From positions 62,001 to 126,000 of the forward strand of contig DASQMX010000004.1 of assembly GCA_035645275.1 (NCBI GenBank): 64,000 nucleotides of DNA, given 5' to 3'. Under the pieces are notes generated by a model that did no database searches, was not told where the DNA came from, and saw only the letters and a list, made by a program, of their open reading frames with translations. A program made the position numbers and the translations under genes. Every line of letters begins with the position of its first letter. The stretch's first letter is position 1. Shown here piece by piece: positions 58,823-64,000 of the stretch. This stretch comes from Paranoxybacillus sp035645275. GTDB taxonomy: Bacteria > Bacillota > Bacilli > Bacillales > Anoxybacillaceae.

Positions 58823-60152
58823 TTACATCCCCCCCTCTTTGCGTTTCTTCGTTCTCTTTAAAAACGATTTTCCGCCATGTTCCAGCATATAAACAAAACC
58901 ATGCCGGTTCTAACACAACGATTTTGTCTCTTTGCTCGTCTCTAATTAATTCATATCCTAAAGCAATATCATACACTAACTCTTTTTCAAACCCTTTCAT
59001 GTTTTGCAATTGCTCAATAACCTCTCGCCCGGATGGTAATTGAACTGAAACGCTGGTTCGGTCAGGGATTTCAAGCCTGAAAATTGGACGATAATATTTA
59101 ATAATTTCGCTGTCGCCCCATTCTTGCACAACTTCGGACATACCAAACCGATTAAATACAGGATAACTATTTGTCACTAAGCGAAAAACCACTTTTCGTT
59201 TTTCCTCATCCCATTCAGCAAAATGATACGTATCTGTCCAACCACCATGTTCATTAACAAAATCAATGCTTTTCTGGATTAAAAATGGGTCTTTCCCCTG
59301 TATCGCTGTTCTTTGTGCAGCTGGGTTGACATATGATAATACCTTTTGCGTAGAATTGACATTCATTAGACTTGACCCATCCGTATATTCTTCACCGTAT
59401 GTTAATAAATCTCGCTTCACAAAGCTTGGATTACTAAAAAGTGCGTCTTTAAATTTGTCAGGGTCCAATTCATCCGTGTAATATTGTAAACGCTTCATCG
59501 TAATAGGTCCTTCAGGAATAAATAAAGTTTTTGTTGCATCGATATCATAAGCAAAATAACGTTGGTATTTTTCAGCTTGATAATAGTATGTGTTCTGAAT
59601 TTCTTGAAGTGAGAAGTTGTTGACCGTTGCCTTATAAATTTTACGATCCTTCATACATACAAAGTAAACAATTGCTTCCTCTTCTTTCTCTACAGGAATG
59701 ACAATTCGATCAAAGCTGACTCCTTCAATTCCTTTATCGTCGATGTTAAAAATATAATGATACATTTCAATGGGAAAATCATCAGGATAAATGATTTCAA
59801 TGTTTCCCTGTTCGTGAAGAAAAGATAAAAACTCTTTCTTTGAAACGGTTGACGAGATATTTTCAAACTCATCAAACGACCACTTTTTCACTTGCTTCAT
59901 CAATTTATTCATTTCTGTTTCTTGGACAATTCCATAGTGCTTTCCATCTTTATGAATAAGTATTTTAGAAGGACGAATAATAATGCCTGCATCAACTTGA
60001 GCATTGCTTACTGATACATTTTGAATATAATCGGTATCTGCATTTTCGATAAAATCATACTTTGGTTGATAGGTCCATAATGCCCCTGTTAAAACAATGC
60101 TGGTCAAGACCAAAATAGTCAAAATCATCGTTTTTATTTTTTCATACTTCAT
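58809..60152 (-). CDS. walH: WalH, membrane regulator of WalK
   Basis: WalH (YycH) is the partner of WalI. The 447-residue protein has one N-terminal helix (ILTILVLTSIVLTGALWTYQ, about residues 10-30) and a large extracytoplasmic domain. The ATG at 60152 is chosen because AAGAGGATG is 6 bases upstream; the open frame to 60257 overlaps walK and has no site. The start overlaps the walK stop by 11 bases. Confidence 0.93.
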   Translation of the reverse strand: MKYEKIKTMILTILVLTSIVLTGALWTYQPKYDFIENADTDYIQNVSVSNAQVDAGIIIRPSKILIHKDGKHYGIVQETEMNKLMKQVKKWSFDEFENISSTVSKKEFLSFLHEQGNIEIIYPDDFPIEMYHYIFNIDDKGIEGVSFDRIVIPVEKEEEAIVYFVCMKDRKIYKATVNNFSLQEIQNTYYYQAEKYQRYFAYDIDATKTLFIPEGPITMKRLQYYTDELDPDKFKDALFSNPSFVKRDLLTYGEEYTDGSSLMNVNSTQKVLSYVNPAAQRTAIQGKDPFLIQKSIDFVNEHGGWTDTYHFAEWDEEKRKVVFRLVTNSYPVFNRFGMSEVVQEWGDSEIIKYYRPIFRLEIPDRTSVSVQLPSGREVIEQLQNMKGFEKELVYDIALGYELIRDEQRDKIVVLEPAWFCLYAGTWRKIVFKENEETQRGGDVIGLE

Positions 60153-61986
60153 TCCATTCATCCTCTTGAATACGCTCAAGCGGTAAAGTAAAGAAAATGG
60201 TTGTGCCCTTGTTTTCTCGGCTTTCCGCCCAAATTTCACCCCCATGGGCGACAACAACCTCCTTTGCGATTGCCAAACCTAACCCTGTTCCACCAAGCTT
60301 TCTTGAACGCGCTTTGTCTACGCGATAAAATCGTTCAAAAATTTTTGAGAGATCTGCTTTTGGAATTCCGACCCCTTCATCGCTTACACTCACTTCAATA
60401 TGGTCGCTTAGCTCTTTTACACAAAACGTAATCTTGCCGCCTTGCGGGGAATATTTTAACGCATTGGAAATAATATTATCGAGCACTTGTGTAATTTTAT
60501 CTTCGTCAATTTCAACGAATATCGCCTCATCAGGGATTTTGCGAACAAACTTAACATTTTCTTGCTTTGTTAATTCAAAACGATCAATAATTTTGTGAAA
60601 ATAACGTGAAAAGTTCACCCATGATGTATTAAGCTTATAATCTTTACTGTCCAGCTTTGATAGCTGCAATAAATCGTTAACTAAACGAATCATTCGTTCC
60701 GTTTCTGTTTGTACTACTTCAATGAACCGCGGGGCAATTTCTTCATCTTTCCATGCTCCATCAGCGAGCGCTTCTAAATAACTTCTCATCGTTGTTAAAG
60801 GTGTTCTCAGTTCATGGGAAACGTTTGCTACAAATTCTCTTCTCTCTTGGTCAATTTTTTCATGCTCAGTAATGTCATGTAACACGACGATTAATCCGTT
60901 TATAAATCCTGTTTCCTTTTGAATAACCGATAAGGAAGCACGTAAAATATAAAGTTCATTATCCGTACTAAAATCCAAAATTAAAGAATCCCGCTCTTCG
61001 ACTAACGTTTCAAACGTATATTGATCGTTTAAGCCTAATACATCAATAATCGAACTAGAAAGAACTGTTTCACGTGAAACATTTAATATATTAAGCGCTG
61101 CATCGTTGATTAAAATAATTCTTCCTTTTCTGTCCGTTGCAATCACTCCATCGGTCATATGCGTCAAAACAGAGGCCAATTTTCGCCGTTCCCCTTCTGT
61201 TGTCGCCTGAGCTTCTTGCAATTTTTTTGTTAAGTTGTTAAATGTCATTGCCAGCTGTCCGATCTCATCATAACCATATACCTTTACTTTCCTTGAAAAA
61301 TTCCCCTTTGCCATCGCGAGCGCTTGTTTTCTCATGTCAGAAATTGGCCGAGTAATCGTGCGCGCCAATAAAATACCTAACACAGCTGTAATGACAAGAG
61401 CGATTCCCGTTCCTGTCGCTAAAATCATATTAATTTGCTTCATTTGTGAAAAGACATTTTCCATCGAAGCGATCACGTAAATCGCTCCTTTTATTTCTCC
61501 GTCCGATTTAATCGGTGTCGAAGAAATGTACATTCGATGTCCCGTATTTCGATCTACCAATGGTTTATCCACTTCAACTGTTTCACCAGCTACTAATGTT
61601 CGCTTGACAAATATTTCTGTTGTCCTTTTGCCGACAATATTTTGCTTATATGGATTGGATGTCCCTAATACTTTACTTTTATTATCAATCACTCTGACTT
61701 CGGAAATGTCTTGCGAAACAAAGTCTTGTAACAGAAGTCGAATATCTTCTTCCAGCGTTGGGCTATTCTTATCCCGTTCTTTATTCATTGCTTGCTCTAC
61801 ATTGTAAGCAAGCAATGTCACACGCTCATTTAAAGAGTTTTTAAAATTATTAATGAGCTGCTCTTCTAATTCTCTGACAAAGTACACACCGATAATCTGC
61901 ATGGCAACAAGAATTAAAAGAACATAAATAAGAACAAACTTAAAATGAATCGAACGAAATGGTCCAACTTTTTTCATTTTCTTCAT
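60142..61986 (-). CDS. walK: sensor histidine kinase WalK
   Basis: The essential kinase controlling cell-wall hydrolase genes. The 614-residue protein has two membrane helices at about 14-34 and 184-206 around an extracytoplasmic PAS-like domain, a HAMP linker (about 207-258), a cytoplasmic PAS domain (about 270-365), the phospho-accepting His in REFVANVSHELRTPLTTMRS near residue 390 and HATPase boxes VLDNIISNALKYSPQGGKIT and GTGLGLAIAKEVV. Its start directly follows the walR stop; an in-frame ATG three codons on is an alternative. Confidence 0.96.
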   Translation of the reverse strand: MKKMKKVGPFRSIHFKFVLIYVLLILVAMQIIGVYFVRELEEQLINNFKNSLNERVTLLAYNVEQAMNKERDKNSPTLEEDIRLLLQDFVSQDISEVRVIDNKSKVLGTSNPYKQNIVGKRTTEIFVKRTLVAGETVEVDKPLVDRNTGHRMYISSTPIKSDGEIKGAIYVIASMENVFSQMKQINMILATGTGIALVITAVLGILLARTITRPISDMRKQALAMAKGNFSRKVKVYGYDEIGQLAMTFNNLTKKLQEAQATTEGERRKLASVLTHMTDGVIATDRKGRIILINDAALNILNVSRETVLSSSIIDVLGLNDQYTFETLVEERDSLILDFSTDNELYILRASLSVIQKETGFINGLIVVLHDITEHEKIDQERREFVANVSHELRTPLTTMRSYLEALADGAWKDEEIAPRFIEVVQTETERMIRLVNDLLQLSKLDSKDYKLNTSWVNFSRYFHKIIDRFELTKQENVKFVRKIPDEAIFVEIDEDKITQVLDNIISNALKYSPQGGKITFCVKELSDHIEVSVSDEGVGIPKADLSKIFERFYRVDKARSRKLGGTGLGLAIAKEVVVAHGGEIWAESRENKGTTIFFTLPLERIQEDEWNEV

Positions 61987-62697
61987 TTACTCCTGTTCTG
62001 GATTGCGTAAATAATATCCTACTCCCCGGCGCGTTACAATCCATGTCGGATGGGATGGATTATCCTCAATTTTTTCCCGCAAACGACGCACTGTGACATC
62101 AACTGTACGCACATCTCCATAGTAATCATATCCCCATACCGTTTGCAGCAAATGTTCACGCGTCATTACTTGACCAATATGTTTAGCGAGATAATGAAGT
62201 AATTCGAATTCGCGATGAGTTAGTTCGATTTTTTCTCCGCGCTTAGATACGATGTAAGCATCTGGATGGATCACGAGAGAGCCTATGACAATTTCGCCAG
62301 TGTCATTGTTCTCATCAGAAACATTTGCATTTTGTTGATGACGGCGCAAGTTGGCTTTTACACGAGCAAGTAGTTCCCTTGTACTGAACGGTTTTGTAAC
62401 ATAATCATCCGCACCTAATTCTAAACCAAGAACCTTATCAATCTCTGAATCTTTAGCAGTTAACATAATAATTGGCATATCATACTTTTTTCGGACTTCT
62501 CTACATACTTCTATTCCATCTTTTTGTGGAAGCATAATGTCTAATAGAATAAGGTCAGGTGTAAATTCTTCTACTTTTTGCAACGCTTCCTCTCCATCAT
62601 AAGCACAAACAACTTCATATCCTTCCTTTTTTAAATTAAATTGTAAAATATCCGCAATCGGTTTCTCATCATCAACAACAAGAATCTTCTTGTTCAT
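61987..62697 (-). CDS. walR: response regulator WalR
   Basis: The OmpR/PhoB-type regulator of cell-wall metabolism, essential in B. subtilis. The 236-residue protein begins MNKKILVVDDEKPIADILQF, has the phospho-acceptor Asp in DLILLDIMLPQKDGIEVCRE near residue 53 and a winged-helix DNA-binding domain with VWGYDYYGDVRTVDVTVRRL near residue 190. It is the first gene of walRKHIJ; the ATG follows AGGGATGTG. Confidence 0.97.
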   Translation of the reverse strand: MNKKILVVDDEKPIADILQFNLKKEGYEVVCAYDGEEALQKVEEFTPDLILLDIMLPQKDGIEVCREVRKKYDMPIIMLTAKDSEIDKVLGLELGADDYVTKPFSTRELLARVKANLRRHQQNANVSDENNDTGEIVIGSLVIHPDAYIVSKRGEKIELTHREFELLHYLAKHIGQVMTREHLLQTVWGYDYYGDVRTVDVTVRRLREKIEDNPSHPTWIVTRRGVGYYLRNPEQE

Positions 62698-62866
62698 AGT
62701 GATTCACATCCCTTCTCTTATTTTCATTTCTATCTATTACATCTCGTACTTTCTATCATTACATCTAGTACGCTAGATGAATCTTTTTTAGATAAGTACA
62801 TTTATAATTTACCACGTTATATAACCTAATTCACTTATTAGCCATTACCAATATTAGGAGAAATAA

Positions 62867-62900
62867 AAAAAGCATAGACACCTTACCGTATCTATGCTTT
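62867..62900 (-). terminator. terminator after tRNA-Phe
   Basis: On the minus strand AAAGCATAGATAC pairs with GTGTCTATGCTTT and runs into TTTTTTT, 14 bases downstream of the tRNA. Confidence 0.85.
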
Positions 62901-62913
62901 ACATTAAAAGAAG

Positions 62914-62986
62914 TGGCTCGGGACGGAATCGAACCGCCGACACAAGGATTTTCAGTCCTTTGCTCTACCGACTGAGCTACCGAGCC
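62914..62986 (-). tRNA. tRNA-Phe (GAA)
   Basis: A 73-base cloverleaf on the minus strand, with acceptor arms GGCTCGG and CCGAGCC plus discriminator A, D-arm GCTCAGTCGGTAGAGC, anticodon arm AAGGA-CTGAAAA-TCCTT with GAA, and T-arm GGCGG-TTCGATT-CCGTC. CC follows on the transcript only in part (CTTC downstream), so the CCA end is at least partly added after transcription. B. subtilis has the trnY cluster (Lys, Glu, Asp, Phe) at this place; only Phe is seen here. Confidence 0.97.
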
Positions 62987-63086
62987 ATATTATTTTAGTG
63001 ACGTTTTTTATGTTAACATATGAATGCTGATTTTGACAAGTGTTTTATAAAATATTTTCTTTATAAAATAGTGATGCCTGTTTTAA

Positions 63087-63142
63087 CATGTTCATCGAGA
63101 AGTCTCCCGTCTCTAAACAACGTGTAGGTGGGAGAGGTTCAT
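63087..63142 (+). repeat. family A 56-bp element, copy A7
   Basis: It follows TTTAA (63082-63086), begins CATGTTCATCGAGAAGTCTC and ends GGGAGAGGTTCAT. The left arm carries CCCGTCT in place of CCCACCT, which weakens the hairpin. It lies between tRNA-Phe and purA. Confidence 0.87.
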
Positions 63143-63164
63143 TATGATTATGAACGGTAATAAA

Positions 63165-63210
63165 GAGGCTGCCTCATAAGGGTCTGACCCTTTGGTTTTG
63201 AGACAGCCAC
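63165..63210. repeat. short family C element, copy C10
   Basis: GAGGCTGCCTCATAAGGGTC and TTTTGAGACAGCC face each other over a short loop. It is 46 bases long, close to the purA stop, and probably serves as the purA terminator. Confidence 0.65.
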
Positions 63211-63228
63211 TTCTTGTTCTGCCTATTA

Positions 63229-64000
63229 TTAAGCATATACACTGCGGACAACGTTTGTTTGTGAACGGTCTGGGCCTACAGAGAAAATCGATAAAGGAAT
63301 TCCTGTTAACTGAGAGATACGTTCAACATAATGACGAGCATTTGCCGGAAGTTCATCTAGACTTTTTACGCCTGTAATATCCTCTGTCCATCCAGGAAGC
63401 TCTTCATATACTGGCTCGCACTCTGCCAACACTTTTAGGCTTGCCGGAAATTCCTCAATAATTTGTCCTTTGTAACGATAAGCTACACAAATTTTTAATG
63501 TTTCAATTCCTGTTAAAACGTCAATGGAGTTTAAAGATAAGTCGGTAATTCCACTGACACGGCGAGCATGGCGGACAACGACGCTGTCAAACCAGCCGAC
63601 GCGACGTGGTCGTCCTGTTGTTGTACCATATTCACGGCCTACTTCACGGATACGATCCCCGATTTCGTCTTTTAGTTCTGTTGGAAATGGACCATCGCCG
63701 ACACGAGTTGTATAAGCTTTGGCCACACCGACAACATGTTTAATTTTTGTCGGACCAACACCAGAACCGATCGTCACTCCTCCGGCCACTGGATTAGAGG
63801 AAGTAACGAACGGATATGTACCTTGGTCAATGTCGAGCATAACCCCTTGAGCACCCTCAAATAATACACGTCGGCCCTCATCTAGAGCATTATTTAAAAC
63901 AACAGACGTGTCACAAACATACTTGGCAATTTGTTGACCATATTCATAATACTCATCTAAAATATCTTCCAATTTAAATCCTTCAACACCGTACACTTTT
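63229..64000 (-). CDS. purA: adenylosuccinate synthetase, C-terminal part
   Basis: PurA joins IMP and aspartate using GTP, the first step from IMP to AMP. The visible 257 C-terminal residues include VLFEGAQGVMLDIDQGTYPF and VTSSNPVAGGVTIG, the IMP-binding TTTGRPRRVGWFDSVVVRHA and the guanine-binding end LSIFSVGPDRSQTNVV. The 5' part of the gene lies beyond the right edge. Its position next to tRNA and walR matches B. subtilis. Confidence 0.96.
   Translation of the reverse strand, partial: KVYGVEGFKLEDILDEYYEYGQQIAKYVCDTSVVLNNALDEGRRVLFEGAQGVMLDIDQGTYPFVTSSNPVAGGVTIGSGVGPTKIKHVVGVAKAYTTRVGDGPFPTELKDEIGDRIREVGREYGTTTGRPRRVGWFDSVVVRHARRVSGITDLSLNSIDVLTGIETLKICVAYRYKGQIIEEFPASLKVLAECEPVYEELPGWTEDITGVKSLDELPANARHYVERISQLTGIPLSIFSVGPDRSQTNVVRSVYA

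Noticed and set aside
10398..63142. Family A elements as independent transcription terminators only
   Set aside because: They have no consistent T-run after the hairpin, lie at varied distances and orientations to genes, and have exact outer boundaries with a fixed TTTAA flank, which fits insertion elements better.

Overview
This window looks like the chromosome of a moderately AT-rich, endospore-forming thermophilic Bacillaceae (Geobacillus, Parageobacillus or Anoxybacillus type). The evidence is gene order close to the Bacillus subtilis ywh-ywg-ywf-ywd and yyc blocks, several spore genes (pbpG, rsfA, cwlJ-gerQ, GerP-like proteins), a glycine T-box, and an amino-acid binding protein resembling the Geobacillus ArtJ. 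No species can be fixed from sequence alone, and no similarity search was run.

Layout. 1-13.9 kb: speE (partial), pbpG, ywhD, ywhC, ywhB, a purine permease under apparent PurR boxes, ywgA, ywfO, a DUF1450 protein, rsfA, lipL, pta, hemQ and cwlJ-gerQ. 13.9-22.5 kb: ywdK, ywdI, an inserted alpha-glucosidase, ung followed by a broken composite gene, glyQS with a T-box leader, a truncated glycosyltransferase, a DMT exporter, a NiaP-type transporter and a rocB remnant. 22.5-27.3 kb: an alanine catabolic locus (adeR, ald, alr) and pdxK. 27.4-31.6 kb: the ArtJMP basic amino-acid importer and a PutP/OpuE-type symporter. 31.7-35.4 kb: a nitrilase-family amidase, an ATP-grasp ligase and a HAD phosphatase on one strand, then trmH. 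35.8-42.3 kb: potABCD, a peroxiredoxin and an APC permease. 42.3-45.9 kb: a cell-envelope stress locus (liaIH, liaFSR, without liaG). 46-55 kb is accessory: a GHKL ATPase-type regulator with ten heptapeptide repeats, a Rieske/FAD oxidoreductase, a spore-related cluster combining two GerPA/PF-like proteins, two alpha-crystallin-like proteins and a GerPC-like coiled-coil protein, and an AimR-like (arbitrium receptor family) regulator with no phage genes nearby. 55-64 kb: rlmH, yyzF, htrC, walJ-walI-walH-walK-walR, a lone tRNA-Phe and purA (partial).

Intergenic DNA is rich in repeats. Family A is seven near-identical 55-61 bp elements, each directly after TTTAA and ending in GGTTCAT. Family B is four nested-hairpin elements next to TTTAT or TTTAC. 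Both look like short non-autonomous IS200/IS605-type elements; no TnpA or TnpB gene is present. Family C is about ten palindromic, MITE-like elements with GAGGCTG-type ends and an internal GTCTGAC motif, one of which lies inside the glyQS T-box leader. Family D is two long elements bounded by AAGAAAAGCG and CTAGACAT. A cluster of DnaA-box-like 9-mers lies between rlmH and htrC.

How the genes work together: the stable blocks cover cell-wall signalling (wal, lia), nitrogen and alanine use (adeR-ald-alr, art, put, pot) and spore biology. The accessory stretch at 46-55 kb and the decayed genes at 16.4, 19.3, 22.2 and 31.7 kb mark places where the chromosome has been rearranged.
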